Positions 46,777-60,378 of a stretch of 64,000 nucleotides of DNA are shown one piece after another. Location of the stretch: positions 186,001 to 250,000 of the forward strand of contig CDRNVI010000011.1 in the NCBI GenBank assembly GCA_977017575.1, read 5' to 3'. Positions within the stretch are counted from its first letter, which is position 1; each line of letters opens with the position of its first letter. Below the pieces are notes generated by a model. That model was not told the origin of the DNA. It ran no database searches and worked only from the letters and a program-made list of their open reading frames with translations. Position numbers and translations under genes: made by a program. The stretch is from Paramoeba atlantica. Lineage: Eukaryota; Discosea.

Positions 46777-46797
46777 CTTTCTTTCTTTCTTTCTTTT
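46777..46797 (+). repeat. TTTC microsatellite
   Basis: A short (TTTC)n run in the spacer between NIP7 and the next gene, within a pyrimidine-rich stretch that could support trans-splicing of the coiled-coil gene at 46881. Confidence 0.6.
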
Positions 46798-46880
46798 TAA
46801 AATACTCCGAATAATAATATTGTATGAATCATAAAAGCTTTTTTCCACTTGCCCCATTACATTTTTCTTATTTGATGTAA

Positions 46881-47693
46881 ATGTCAAGAAGTAAGACACC
46901 TCCTCTTAGAAACCCTGGACCTTCGGATTTTGCGTTTGGTGAGCAACTTGAGACACTGAGGGCCAAGGAAAGAGAATTGGAAAGTTCGGATCAGAGACTC
47001 CGAGAGCTTCGACAAGTAGTGCAGGGAAAGAATAATGAGACAGAGAATATGAAACAAGAGATTTCTCACTTGCAAAACATGTTACAGCAAAAACAAATGA
47101 CAAGAAAAAGGTACATCGCTTTGTGCGAGTCACAAAAGGATGAAATCGAGAGACTCGAACAAGCGCTTGAGACTCAACAAAAAGCATACGAAGAAGAGCA
47201 CCGCCAATGTACCGCTCATGTGTCTCGAGTGCGGGAAGAATATGCCCAAATAGAAGGTACGCATGCGGAAGCCATTTCCAGTCTTACTGTTCAGAAGAAC
47301 GCACTTGCGCTTGTGTTAGACGAAAAAGACCGAGAGATCTCGTTGCTGAAACAAAAATTGGAGGTGCTGACCCAAAAGCGACAAAAAGCATATGAAACCG
47401 AGCGTTACATGAAGGAATTATATGCGAAAGAACGTATTTTATCAGAGGAAAAAGCAACGCTGGACGAACAATTAGGGAACGTTGTGCGCGAGCGGCGAAA
47501 GGCACAAGTTTCGATACAAGATATGCAAGAAAAGATTTCTGCCGTGCGTCGCGAACAGCAGTCTCTCTCCAGTGAGCAATCAGAATGCCTTTCTCGTGTA
47601 GAAAGCTTAGAACGCTTGCTAGGTGAATCGAATGAGTGTCTTTCTAAGACGGATGAGATCAGAAATCAATTAGATAATCTTCACAAAATTTAG
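46881..47693 (+). CDS. long coiled-coil protein, function unknown
   Basis: The 270-aa product is almost wholly coiled coil from residue 20 to the end, with heptad-like spacing of Leu and charged residues (ELESSDQRLRELRQVVQGKN, MKQEISHLQNMLQQKQMTRK, RVESLERLLGESNECLSKTD). Only the first 20 residues (SRSKTPPLRNPGPSDFAFGE) are proline-rich. Candidates include cytoskeletal, centriolar and tethering proteins; composition alone cannot choose. A plain ATG follows ATTTGATGTAA. Confidence 0.65.
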   Translation: MSRSKTPPLRNPGPSDFAFGEQLETLRAKERELESSDQRLRELRQVVQGKNNETENMKQEISHLQNMLQQKQMTRKRYIALCESQKDEIERLEQALETQQKAYEEEHRQCTAHVSRVREEYAQIEGTHAEAISSLTVQKNALALVLDEKDREISLLKQKLEVLTQKRQKAYETERYMKELYAKERILSEEKATLDEQLGNVVRERRKAQVSIQDMQEKISAVRREQQSLSSEQSECLSRVESLERLLGESNECLSKTDEIRNQLDNLHKI

Positions 47694-47938
47694 ATAGATG
47701 TACAGAATTGATAATTCTGTAAGAAAAAATACAAATGTATTTTTGACGTACACATATCGTATCTAAAAGTCCAAAATAATACACTCAGTTTATTAGTGGC
47801 GTTTTTACACAATCAACTATTTTTTGAACACATCTTTATTATTGGGCAGTACATCATTCTTCATATTTTTATTACTTTCACTCGAACGGGGAACCACAAA
47901 AGTACATATTATCTGTTGCTTCCTCGGACACACAACGT

Positions 47939-48958
47939 ATGATACCTCAGTCGACACCCCATACACAGGCAGAATCCCTATTCGATGTCCTTACAATCCA
48001 GTACCCAAAAATAGTATCTCAGAGTACCGGGGCGCTAACGAGCGCGAACGTCAATGCAATTAAAAGTCACGCCACTTTACATTCAGCTGGAAAGAAACAT
48101 CACTTAGCTCATCCTAATTCATCTTCTCACCCATACCTTTCTGCCTCCCCACAGGCCGACAAGCGACGACACGCTGATCCCCAGTACGCCGCAGAGTATA
48201 TGAAAGATATTATGTCAAGTCTAAGACACGCCGAGGAACAACTTTCGCGCGACCCCTACTTGAGTCATCAACCGGAGTTGAGCGAAAAAATGCGAACCAT
48301 TCTTGTTGACTGGCTTGTCGAGGTACACCTGAAGTTCAAGTGTCGGCCCGAGACACTCTTCCTTGCCGTCGATATTGTTGACCGATACCTCTCCGTCGCA
48401 CGCACCACTCGATCTACACTTCAGCTTGTGGGTGTTACCGCGATACTGCTCGCGGCTAAATATGAGGAAATATGGCCACCTGAAATTAAAGACTGTGTGT
48501 ACATTAGCGCGAACACGTACTCCCGAGAAGATATTCTCACTATGGAACGACTTATTTGTGGAGCGCTTCACTTCCGACTGACAACTCCGAATGTAATGCA
48601 CTTCACATGCCGTCTGTTAGACGTGATGGACGCCGACACTTCATTGACACATGCCACCTTTTACTACTCGGAGATATCCCTACTGAGCTACGCGATGTAC
48701 GGATATTTGCCGAGTCTAGTGGCTGCCGCCTGTGTGTATCTCGCATGTCGTACGCGGGGCCACACGGAGCCATGGACTCCTCTGATGCAACACTACTCGG
48801 GATACACTCTACCCGATGTCTTTAGTGTCGCTCAGCAGTTATTGGAGTACGCCCACGTGTTGCTGAGCAGCAAGTACACCGCGGTGAAACGGAAATATGA
48901 TACGGATAAATACGCAAATGCGGCATCTTGTTCTCTTCCACAGAGGGAAGATTTTTAG
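47939..48958 (+). CDS. B-type (mitotic) cyclin, copy 1
   Basis: The 339-aa product has a cyclin box with the B-type hallmark LSEKMRTILVDWLVEVHLKF, then AVDIVDRYLSVARTTRSTLQLVG, LLAAKYEEIWPPEIKDCVYI and LMERLICGALHFRLTTPN-like segments. The second fold follows (YYSEISLLSYAMYGYLPSLV, AACVYLACRTRG) and ends with LLSSKYTAVKRKY. Mitotic cyclins activate CDK1 at G2/M. Its N-terminal 67 residues are unique among the three copies; from base 48140 on it is shared with copies 2 and 3. The C-terminal tail (DTDKYANAASCSLPQRED) is shared with copy 2 only. No clear RxxL destruction box is seen. Confidence 0.92.
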   Translation: MIPQSTPHTQAESLFDVLTIQYPKIVSQSTGALTSANVNAIKSHATLHSAGKKHHLAHPNSSSHPYLSASPQADKRRHADPQYAAEYMKDIMSSLRHAEEQLSRDPYLSHQPELSEKMRTILVDWLVEVHLKFKCRPETLFLAVDIVDRYLSVARTTRSTLQLVGVTAILLAAKYEEIWPPEIKDCVYISANTYSREDILTMERLICGALHFRLTTPNVMHFTCRLLDVMDADTSLTHATFYYSEISLLSYAMYGYLPSLVAAACVYLACRTRGHTEPWTPLMQHYSGYTLPDVFSVAQQLLEYAHVLLSSKYTAVKRKYDTDKYANAASCSLPQREDF

Positions 48959-50877
<1,919 letters not shown>

Positions 50878-51401
50878 AAATCTTTATTTTCGCTTTGTTC
50901 CACACTATATTGGAGAAGTCGTCCGTGCACCACTAAGAAAAGATATTAAGTAATGATACCACCAAGTAATGATCTTTATTGACTTTGGTTCATCGCATTG
51001 ACTTTCCCGCCTGCATGAATGGAAAGTTGAGGTTTCTTCTTTTTTCCGACCTTCATTGGTATTAATGAGAGATAGTACACTGTGGACTGTAGTATTGGTA
51101 AAAGACGAATAATAGCAGTACAAAACGTTATAATTCCACAATTGTCAGAGTTTTGCATTTTCAGCTGTATTAGTTCCGCGTTACGCATACTGGTACCCCT
51201 GTATACATGTGCTGGGCTTGACATTGTTCAGAGTTTCTTTCTTCAGACGCCACTACAAATATAGCACGAGTTTTTAGCATATAGATTTTTTTATATAGCT
51301 TTTAGTAAAAGCTATGAAGTCGGTAAAATTTACCGACTGTTTCGAAACCTTATACTACCATCACACAAACAGGCTTATTTTATTATTTTCTATATCTGTT
51401 T
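50878..51401. other. spacer with antisense small frame and twin palindromes
   Basis: The - strand ATG frame 51224-50976 (82 aa, MSSPAHVYRGTSMRNAELIQ...) contains one hydrophobic segment (TFCTAIIRLLPILQSTVYYL) and a basic tail (KVGKKKKPQLS). It is not recognised and may be chance. Two near-perfect 21-nt palindromes lie at 51295-51315 and 51318-51338, about 65 nt before the cyclin 2 ATG. Confidence 0.3.
51295..51338. repeat. paired 21-nt palindromes upstream of cyclin copy 2
   Basis: ATAGCTTTTA-G-TAAAAGCTAT (51295-51315) and AGTCGGTAAA-A-TTTACCGACT (51318-51338) are each 10-bp perfect inverted repeats with a one-base centre, two bases apart. The pair recurs upstream of cyclin copy 3 (54776-54819) but not copy 1, whose leader is different. 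They could be protein-binding sites or RNA hairpins in the cyclin leader. Confidence 0.6.
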
Positions 51402-52439
51402 ATGCCCCGCGAAGCAGCGCTTTCTCTTTCCCAGCAAGAAGTTGCACTCTCCCAAAATTCTCAGCCATCCAAAGGATTATCCCAACGTACGATGCCTTTA
51501 GCTAAAGCAGATGTCAATGCGATTCCAGTTCTCAGTCAAGCAATCAAGGCTTGTCCTTCCCTTTTTCTTCAAAAAGAAAAGATTCTAACCCAATCCGTAG
51601 AACAGTCACAGCCGTACCTCTCTGCCTCCCCACAGGCCGACAAGCGACGACACGCTGATCCCCAGTACGCCGCAGAGTATATGAAAGATATTATGTCAAG
51701 TCTAAGACACGCCGAGGAACAACTTTCGCGCGACCCCTACTTGAGTCATCAACCGGAGTTGAGCGAAAAAATGCGAACCATTCTTGTTGACTGGCTTGTC
51801 GAGGTACACCTGAAGTTCAAGTGTCGGCCCGAGACACTCTTCCTTGCCGTCGATATTGTTGACCGATACCTCTCCGTCGCACGCACCACTCGATCTACAC
51901 TTCAGCTTGTGGGTGTTACCGCGATACTGCTCGCGGCTAAATATGAGGAAATATGGCCACCTGAAATTAAAGACTGTGTGTACATTAGCGCGAACACGTA
52001 CTCCCGAGAAGATATTCTCACTATGGAACGACTTATTTGTGGAGCGCTTCACTTCCGACTGACAACTCCGAATGTAATGCACTTCACATGCCGTCTGTTA
52101 GACGTGATGGACGCCGACACTTCATTGACACATGCCACCTTTTACTACTCGGAGATATCCCTACTGAGCTACGCGATGTACGGATATTTGCCGAGTCTAG
52201 TGGCTGCCGCCTGTGTGTATCTCGCATGTCGTACGCGGGGCCACACGGAGCCATGGACTCCTCTGATGCAACACTACTCGGGATACACTCTACCCGATGT
52301 CTTTAGTGTCGCTCAGCAGTTATTGGAGTACGCCCACGTGTTGCTGAGCAGCAAGTACACCGCGGTGAAACGGAAATATGATACGGATAAATACGCAAAT
52401 GCGGCATCTTGTTCTCTTCCACAGAGGGAAGATTTTTAG
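51402..52439 (+). CDS. B-type cyclin, copy 2 (hybrid)
   Basis: This 345-aa cyclin has the N-terminus of copy 3 (MPREAALSLSQQEVALSQNS ... EKILTQSVEQSQ) joined to the core and C-terminal tail of copy 1 (tail DTDKYANAASCSLPQRED). The core is identical to copy 1 and includes MRTILVDWLVEVH and AAKYEEIWPPEIKD. Its promoter-side sequence, including the twin palindromes, is that of copy 3. It is therefore probably expressed like copy 3 but carries the copy 1 end. Function as for other mitotic cyclins. Confidence 0.92.
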   Translation: MPREAALSLSQQEVALSQNSQPSKGLSQRTMPLAKADVNAIPVLSQAIKACPSLFLQKEKILTQSVEQSQPYLSASPQADKRRHADPQYAAEYMKDIMSSLRHAEEQLSRDPYLSHQPELSEKMRTILVDWLVEVHLKFKCRPETLFLAVDIVDRYLSVARTTRSTLQLVGVTAILLAAKYEEIWPPEIKDCVYISANTYSREDILTMERLICGALHFRLTTPNVMHFTCRLLDVMDADTSLTHATFYYSEISLLSYAMYGYLPSLVAAACVYLACRTRGHTEPWTPLMQHYSGYTLPDVFSVAQQLLEYAHVLLSSKYTAVKRKYDTDKYANAASCSLPQREDF

Positions 52440-54358
<1,919 letters not shown>

Positions 54359-54882
54359 AAATCTTTATTTTCGCTTTGTTCCACACTATATTGGAGAAGT
54401 CGTCCGTGCACCACTAAGAAAAGATATTAAGTAATGATACCACCAAGTAATGATCTTTATTGACTTTGGTTCATCGCATTGACTTTCCCGCCTGCATGAA
54501 TGGAAAGTTGAGGTTTCTTCTTTTTTCCGACCTTCATTGGTATTAATGAGAGATAGTACACTGTGGACTGTAGTATTGGTAAAAGACGAATAATAGCAGT
54601 ACAAAACGTTATAATTCCACAATTGTCAGAGTTTTGCATTTTCAGCTGTATTAGTTCCGCGTTACGCATACTGGTACCCCTGTATACATGTGCTGGGCTT
54701 GACATTGTTCAGAGTTTCTTTCTTCAGACGCCACTACAAATATAGCACGAGTTTTTAGCATATAGATTTTTTTATATAGCTTTTAGTAAAAGCTATGAAG
54801 TCGGTAAAATTTACCGACTGTTTCGAAACCTTATACTACCATCACACAAACAGGCTTATTTTATTATTTTCTATATCTGTTT
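54359..54882. other. spacer, second copy of 50878-51401
   Basis: Identical to the first, including the antisense frame (54705-54457) and the twin palindromes (54776-54796 and 54799-54819). Confidence 0.4.
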
Positions 54883-55923
54883 ATGCCCCGCGAAGCAGCG
54901 CTTTCTCTTTCCCAGCAAGAAGTTGCACTCTCCCAAAATTCTCAGCCATCCAAAGGATTATCCCAACGTACGATGCCTTTAGCTAAAGCAGATGTCAATG
55001 CGATTCCAGTTCTCAGTCAAGCAATCAAGGCTTGTCCTTCCCTTTTTCTTCAAAAAGAAAAGATTCTAACCCAATCCGTAGAACAGTCACAGCCGTACCT
55101 CTCTGCCTCCCCACAGGCCGACAAGCGACGACACGCTGATCCCCAGTACGCCGCAGAGTATATGAAAGATATTATGTTAAGTCTAAGACACGCCGAGGAA
55201 CAACTTTCGCGCGACCCCTACTTGAGTCATCAACCGGAGTTGAGCGAAAAAATGCGAACCATTCTTGTTGACTGGCTTGTCGAGGTACACCTGAAGTTCA
55301 AGTGTCGGCCCGAGACACTCTTCCTTGCCGTCGATATTGTTGACCGATACCTCTCCGTCGCACGCACCACTCGATCTACACTTCAGCTTGTGGGTGTTAC
55401 CGCGATACTGCTCGCGGCTAAATATGAGGAAATATGGCCACCTGAAATTAAAGACTGTGTGTACATTAGCGCCAACACGTACTCCCGAGAAGATATTCTC
55501 ACTATGGAACGACTTATTTGTGGAGCGCTTCACTTCCGACTGACAACTCCGAATGTAATGCACTTCACAAGCCGTCTGTTAGACGTGATGGACGCCGACA
55601 CTTCATTGACACATGCCACCTTTTACTACTCGGAGATATCCCTACTGAGCTACGCGATGTACGGATATCTGCCGAGTCTAGTGGCTGCCGCCTGTGTGTA
55701 TCTCGCATGTCGTACGCGGGGCCACACGGAGCCATGGACTCCTCTGATGCAACACTACTCGGGATACACTCTACCCGATGTCTTTAGTGTCGCCCAGCAG
55801 TTATTGGAGTACGCCCACGTGTTGCTGAGCAGCAAGTACACCGCGGTGAAACGGAAATATGCCTCATCAAAATGCGGTGAGGTTTCCGATCAGCCGCTCC
55901 CGGAGCTAAGCGATTCACTTTAG
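54883..55923 (+). CDS. B-type cyclin, copy 3
   Basis: A 346-aa cyclin with the same N-terminus as copy 2 but a different C-terminal tail (KYASSKCGEVSDQPLPELSD). Its core differs from copies 1 and 2 at five bases. Two change residues: DIMLSL instead of DIMSSL, and HFTSRLL instead of HFTCRLL; three are silent. This copy and copy 1 are the likely parental paralogs, whose cores have been kept nearly identical. Motifs and role are as for copy 1. Confidence 0.92.
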   Translation: MPREAALSLSQQEVALSQNSQPSKGLSQRTMPLAKADVNAIPVLSQAIKACPSLFLQKEKILTQSVEQSQPYLSASPQADKRRHADPQYAAEYMKDIMLSLRHAEEQLSRDPYLSHQPELSEKMRTILVDWLVEVHLKFKCRPETLFLAVDIVDRYLSVARTTRSTLQLVGVTAILLAAKYEEIWPPEIKDCVYISANTYSREDILTMERLICGALHFRLTTPNVMHFTSRLLDVMDADTSLTHATFYYSEISLLSYAMYGYLPSLVAAACVYLACRTRGHTEPWTPLMQHYSGYTLPDVFSVAQQLLEYAHVLLSSKYTAVKRKYASSKCGEVSDQPLPELSDSL

Positions 55924-56670
55924 CTAATATTGCAGTTTTGGGTGATTGAAGCAGCTTAGGGGTTTCTCTAGTTTAGAATGTTTGTAGAATATTGGTTTTT
56001 TTGTTCTAGATATGCGATTCACGAAGTAAGAATTCTTTTAGAGTGCATTCTTTCTTAACGTTGTTTTCACAACGGCGTGGATCTGTGCTTCATTGATTTG
56101 TTTGTTTATTTTTACTTCCTTTTAGATTGAAAAATAAGATAAAAATATGATAGATCTTAAGATTCACGAAAACATGCAAAGAACCTGATGCTTGTGCATA
56201 TTATTTTTTTTGGTAGTACAGTCACATTTCTCATAGTAAGATTTCTCACATTTGTTTCCTTTTCTCACTTTATTAATTTTTTTCTTACTATCTTCGTGTA
56301 AATGATGAATCAGGGGTTTCAGCCTTCAATCTTAAACACATGAGGAGACACCCCACCAGCGCTGAAACTGCTCACACGTAGAATCGAATTCTTGGAATCA
56401 TTATGGAGGGCGCACTGTAAAGGCCCTTATGAGTTAAAGGAAAAAAAATTATAATTTTTCGCCGAGCATGCATTTTTCGGTACATTGAGTAGGCTTCTGT
56501 TCCGTGGTTCACAGTTATTGTACAGCATGGTATTACGGAATAAGGTTAAGATTTGAATTCAATTTGAGAGGCAATGTGTTGCTACTTTGCCTAATACGCA
56601 TCTCTGTGAACTATGACTCCCATAATTTTCTTTTCTTTTCATGTCACTTTATTAAACTGAGTCACGGTGC
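55924..56670. other. long spacer after the cyclin array
   Basis: No protein gene seen. It contains a possible C/D snoRNA (listed separately) and AT-rich pyrimidine stretches such as TTCCTTTTCTCACTTTATTAATTTTTTTCTTAC (about 56255-56290). Confidence 0.4.
56296..56376 (+). ncRNA. possible C/D box snoRNA
   Basis: A C-box-like AATGATGA (56301-56308) and a D-box CTGA (56362-56365) are 54 nt apart and flanked by short complementary ends (GTGT at about 56296, ACAC at about 56374). The internal ATGAGGA could be a C' box, but no good D' box is seen. Size and placement in a spacer of a polycistronic unit would suit a trypanosome-type snoRNA. The boxes are short and could occur by chance. Confidence 0.25.
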
Positions 56671-57969
56671 ATGTCGTGCGTGGATTCCGCGGGACTGCGG
56701 TCAGTGACAACTGCCGCAATGCGAGTAAATCGGTCACTGGTCCCATTTTCTACGGAGGGGTCGATTTCCGCTGATTCTTTTTTGCCTCACATAGGGGTTC
56801 CAATTACGCATTGTTTGAAGGTGCAAAATCACGAGACTTCATGCAGAGGAATAGACATTAGCGCAAAGTGTGGTAATGATAATTCATGGATGGTGTCTGG
56901 AGCGATGGACGGAAAAGTTCATCTCCATTCGATATCTCGGCCAAATGGGGTGGGCAATCCTTCTCAAGTGTTAGAGGGTCTTCCTGGATACGACGGAGGG
57001 CCGGTCGTAGGAATCACAGATGTAGCATGGCGTTCGAGTTTCGCGAATGACATTGGCGACGGAAGGAATATATTGTTAGCGGGAACAGAGGGTATTAATT
57101 GTCGACTCTACCAACTGAATGAAACCTCTACAGAGCCTTTGTCACTCTGCGCCGTCACCTCCCTGGGTGTGGCTACTGTACGCGATGCGTATCGAAACCC
57201 CGGACATACATCTTCGATTTCACAGGTGGGGTGGGTGAAAAATGCCTTCGAATCCACGAAACGGTTTTACTCGTCCTCGATGGACGGAACTTTACGGCTC
57301 TATGATATTTCCGATGCCAGTTCTTTCATTGTTTCTAGAGCCGTGATCAAACATGGAGAGAGCAACCCTCTTGCCGCGCGCGTGCCTATTACCGCCGTGA
57401 GTTCCCAACTCTACGGAGGAACGACGCATTTCGCGACCGGGGGACAGGATGGAGCAGTTCAGCTATGGGATAGTGAGAGGTTGCACTCTAGGAAACACAC
57501 TTCCCGCACAGAAGTTTCCCAAGAGGGTATTTGTGGATTATCATTACTGGAGCATTACATGGCCGTGCGAACATACTGTGGGGCTGTGGTGATATACGAT
57601 CTTCGCAAGATCAAGGAAAATGCTCACCTCTCGCGTTTTGAGGGTCTCGAAACCCTAACCGAGGGCCCGTGTGACATCATGTTGTGTGGAAGAGCGGCGA
57701 GCTCGGTGTGTGCCGAGCCACTTGTGCTTACCTCTGCTTGGGAGAGTGGGTCTCTTACATCCCACCTTGTAGTTTGTTCCCCCACAAGCAAACAGTGTCT
57801 GCTGGAGCTTGGAAGATCACCCCTGCGACGAATTTGGTGCCGCCCTGGAATGATGCAGGGAGTAATGGCTATCAGTGACGACAGTGGAGCAGTACAAATC
57901 TTACACGATCAAAGAGGTACATACCCTCCCGGGGGTATGTGGGAATACTTTCGAATAAGGAACAAATGA
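56671..57969 (+). CDS. WD40-repeat protein, possibly WDR70-like
   Basis: The 432-aa beta-propeller protein shows blades including RGIDISAKCGNDNSWMVSGAMDGKVHLHSI, ILLAGTEGINCRLYQLN, GHTSSISQVGWVKNAFESTK with RFYSSSMDGTLRLYDI, and THFATGGQDGAVQLWDSERL. The segment IGVPITHCLKVQNHETSCRG before the first blade resembles the IP.(S/T)HE..L..H...V entry of WDR70 (gastrulation-defective 1), a nuclear propeller; the match is suggestive only. The C-terminal part (WCRPGMMQGVMAISDDSGAV) closes the propeller. No other domain. Confidence 0.6.
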   Translation: MSCVDSAGLRSVTTAAMRVNRSLVPFSTEGSISADSFLPHIGVPITHCLKVQNHETSCRGIDISAKCGNDNSWMVSGAMDGKVHLHSISRPNGVGNPSQVLEGLPGYDGGPVVGITDVAWRSSFANDIGDGRNILLAGTEGINCRLYQLNETSTEPLSLCAVTSLGVATVRDAYRNPGHTSSISQVGWVKNAFESTKRFYSSSMDGTLRLYDISDASSFIVSRAVIKHGESNPLAARVPITAVSSQLYGGTTHFATGGQDGAVQLWDSERLHSRKHTSRTEVSQEGICGLSLLEHYMAVRTYCGAVVIYDLRKIKENAHLSRFEGLETLTEGPCDIMLCGRAASSVCAEPLVLTSAWESGSLTSHLVVCSPTSKQCLLELGRSPLRRIWCRPGMMQGVMAISDDSGAVQILHDQRGTYPPGGMWEYFRIRNK

Positions 57970-58217
57970 ACCGTACAATTCGTGTTGTACATTCAGAAAA
58001 ACGTCTTTTCGGGGGCACATTGAATTCTAAAAGAAATGGGGGGCACCACTTTCGCGCGGCTTCAGCTTCTTGATTTTTTTATGTGCGATGTGATTAGGAT
58101 TTGTGGGTTGCATTGATATTTCAACGAATCATGTGCCACGTACCCAATTTTTTGATGCCTTTTTTATGTCTACAGTGAGATTCGTTTTCTACCACACTCT
58201 TTATTTCCTTCATCTTT

Positions 58218-59138
58218 ATGACTGAACCGGTGCGAAAGACTAATTTCTCCTCCTTTCGCTTTTACGAAAAGGCGGTGCCAGATTTAGATGACCTCGTCAT
58301 GGTAAAGGTCAAGTCGGTCGGGGACTCTGCAGCGTACGTGTGGCTCATAGAGTACGATCACCTAGAGGGAATGGTTCCTTTTACCGAACTCTCACGTCGT
58401 CGAATCCGTTCTATTTCGAAACACATCAAGGTTGGATCAGTGGAAGTTATGACCGTAATTCGTGTCGACAAGGCTCGCGGTTATGTAGATCTATCAAAGA
58501 AAAGGGTCAGTGAGTCTGACATGAGGCAATGTGAGGAACGCTACACTCGCGCCAAAATGGTCCATGGCATTTTGCAGTCTACTGTACAGCGAAATCCGAA
58601 GTACTCCACCGAAGAACTTTATAAAGTTGTGGGATGGCCCTTGTACAGTCGCTATGGTCATGCATATGATGGGTTTAAAGTTGCACTAAGCAGTCCTGAA
58701 AAAGTAATTTCGGTCATTGGACTCACTGTTGAGTCAGAGCCTATATTTCGAAGTCTAATGGAGGAGGTCAAGCACCGTATGAAAGCCTCCGCCTTTCGTA
58801 TCCGTGCCGAAGTTGAGGTAACATTATACACTCCCGAAGGGATTCGAGGTATCAAAGAAGTATTTGCGAAGGCTGAAATGTTGGAGATCGACCAAGATAG
58901 CACAATAAAGGTTCATGTTGTTGCAGCACCGCACTATACTGTCCGGACTCAGATGATGGATAAAGCGGAAGGCATTGCATTAGTACAGAAGGCTGTCGAT
59001 CTGATCACTGAGGGTATGGAAGAGAAGGGTGGCGAATGTGTCGTGCGATCACCGCCGCAAGTTATGGAGGAAGACGACATCGCCTCTCCGACTACAAACC
59101 AACGTGATCAGGACGAATCAGACGAAGAAAGCGAGTAG
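58218..59138 (+). CDS. EIF2S1: translation initiation factor eIF2 alpha
   Basis: The 306-aa product has an S1-type OB fold (RFYEKAVPDLDDLVMVKVKS, YVWLIEYDHLEGMVPFTELS), the phosphorylation loop ELSRRRIRSI (Ser about 59, equivalent to human Ser51), VIRVDKARGYVDLSKKRVS, and the helical and C-terminal alpha-beta domains (HRMKASAFRIRAEVEVTLYT, EGIRGIKEVFAKAE). The acidic tail is DQDESDEESE. Stress kinases phosphorylate this Ser to lower initiation. Trypanosomatid eIF2-alpha has a long N-terminal extension and Thr169 at this place; here the extension is absent and the residue is Ser. Confidence 0.95.
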   Translation: MTEPVRKTNFSSFRFYEKAVPDLDDLVMVKVKSVGDSAAYVWLIEYDHLEGMVPFTELSRRRIRSISKHIKVGSVEVMTVIRVDKARGYVDLSKKRVSESDMRQCEERYTRAKMVHGILQSTVQRNPKYSTEELYKVVGWPLYSRYGHAYDGFKVALSSPEKVISVIGLTVESEPIFRSLMEEVKHRMKASAFRIRAEVEVTLYTPEGIRGIKEVFAKAEMLEIDQDSTIKVHVVAAPHYTVRTQMMDKAEGIALVQKAVDLITEGMEEKGGECVVRSPPQVMEEDDIASPTTNQRDQDESDEESE

Positions 59139-59427
59139 TGTGAACGTATTCCTATGTTCCTTAGGAATTCTGAACTAAATTCTTTGTGTTGAGCTGATTC
59201 CTGACTTTGAATGGGCTGAATGATCATACATGTATAGAATTTCTTTTGAAGAAATATTCCCCTTTCAGATTCGAAATCCCTTAGACAGGCATGATATCTT
59301 TTTTATTTCTACATGCAAAAGTTTGAATTGATATATAACGCCCAAATACGAACTAAACATGATACCAACGAATTTTAGTCAAGAATACATAGTTTTCATA
59401 AGGCTATCTTTGTTTGCATAGTAGACA

Positions 59428-59901
59428 ATGTCGGACGACGAAACCTTTGAGTCCACCGATGCGGGCGCGTCTCTGACCTTTCCCGTTCAGGCTGGAAATG
59501 TTAAAAAGGGTGACGTTGTTCTTTTGGATGGCTTCCCATGCAAAGTGGTTGATATGTCCACAAGCAAGACTGGGAAGCATGGTCACGCAAAAGCTCATGT
59601 GATCGGACTTGATATCTTTGAGGGCAAGAAGCACGAAGAAGTATGTCCCTCATCTCACAACATGCAGGGTGTTGTGATGAAGCGCACGGAGTACAAGATT
59701 ATGGATATCCAAGCAGACCAACTTACGCTAATGCTGGACGACGGCTCAATGAAGGAAGATTTGGATCTTCCCAAAGATGCAGATCTCGCGGACAAGATTC
59801 GTAAGGCTCATGAAGGCGGGGATGATGTGAGTGTAGTGGTGATTACTGCAATGAATCGAGAAGCCGTGGTTAGCTTCAAGGATGACTCTGGACGCAAGTA
59901 A
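59428..59901 (+). CDS. EIF5A: translation factor eIF5A
   Basis: The 157-aa product has the hypusine loop STSKTGKHGHAK with the modified lysine at about K50. KKGDVVLLDGFPCKVVDMST precedes it, and HVIGLDIFEGKKHEEVCPSS with the C-terminal OB fold (YKIMDIQADQLTLMLDDGSM) follows. It frees ribosomes stalled at proline runs and needs deoxyhypusine synthase. Length and both domains are complete. A pyrimidine/AG pair (CTATCTTTGTTTGCATAG) ends six nt before the ATG. Confidence 0.97.
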   Translation: MSDDETFESTDAGASLTFPVQAGNVKKGDVVLLDGFPCKVVDMSTSKTGKHGHAKAHVIGLDIFEGKKHEEVCPSSHNMQGVVMKRTEYKIMDIQADQLTLMLDDGSMKEDLDLPKDADLADKIRKAHEGGDDVSVVVITAMNREAVVSFKDDSGRK

Positions 59902-59949
59902 ATGGGTCGCAATGTATCGGCATTAATATTATTTATTTTGTGCTAGGTG

Positions 59950-59985
59950 GGCTAGAGAAGCACGGTGTTTTTCATTTCTCTAGCC
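59950..59985 (+). other. perfect 10-bp stem-loop in the eIF5A 3' flank
   Basis: GGCTAGAGAA (59950-59959) pairs with TTCTCTAGCC (59976-59985) over a 16-nt loop, 49 nt after the stop codon. No T-run follows directly. It could be a 3' UTR element; the rest of 59902-60378 shows no gene. Confidence 0.45.
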
Positions 59986-60378
59986 GCTTGTATTAGGATG
60001 CAAAAAAATAATTCATCTTGTGCAAGTTATATTATTCTATTTGAAAGGCATAGACTCTTTAAAGCGTTTCTTAGAAACATATTTTGAGGGTTTATTCCTA
60101 TCTTGTCTAATTCGATTCCATAATTTACTGAGTTTTCCTTATGGTCATTAGAAAAATGCTAATTGCTAAGAACTAATTTCTCTTAAACAAAAATGTTGTA
60201 TTAGTATTCATTAAGCTATAGGATCTAAATACGACTGCTGGTAGTCGCAATTTATCTTTTCACATTAAAGTTTAGTAATTTAATCCTCTCCCGTAATACT
60301 ATTTTGGTTGCATTCGTGTGGATACAATTTTAGTTTATAAATCCACTTTATTACTAAGCGATTCATCAACAACTACTC

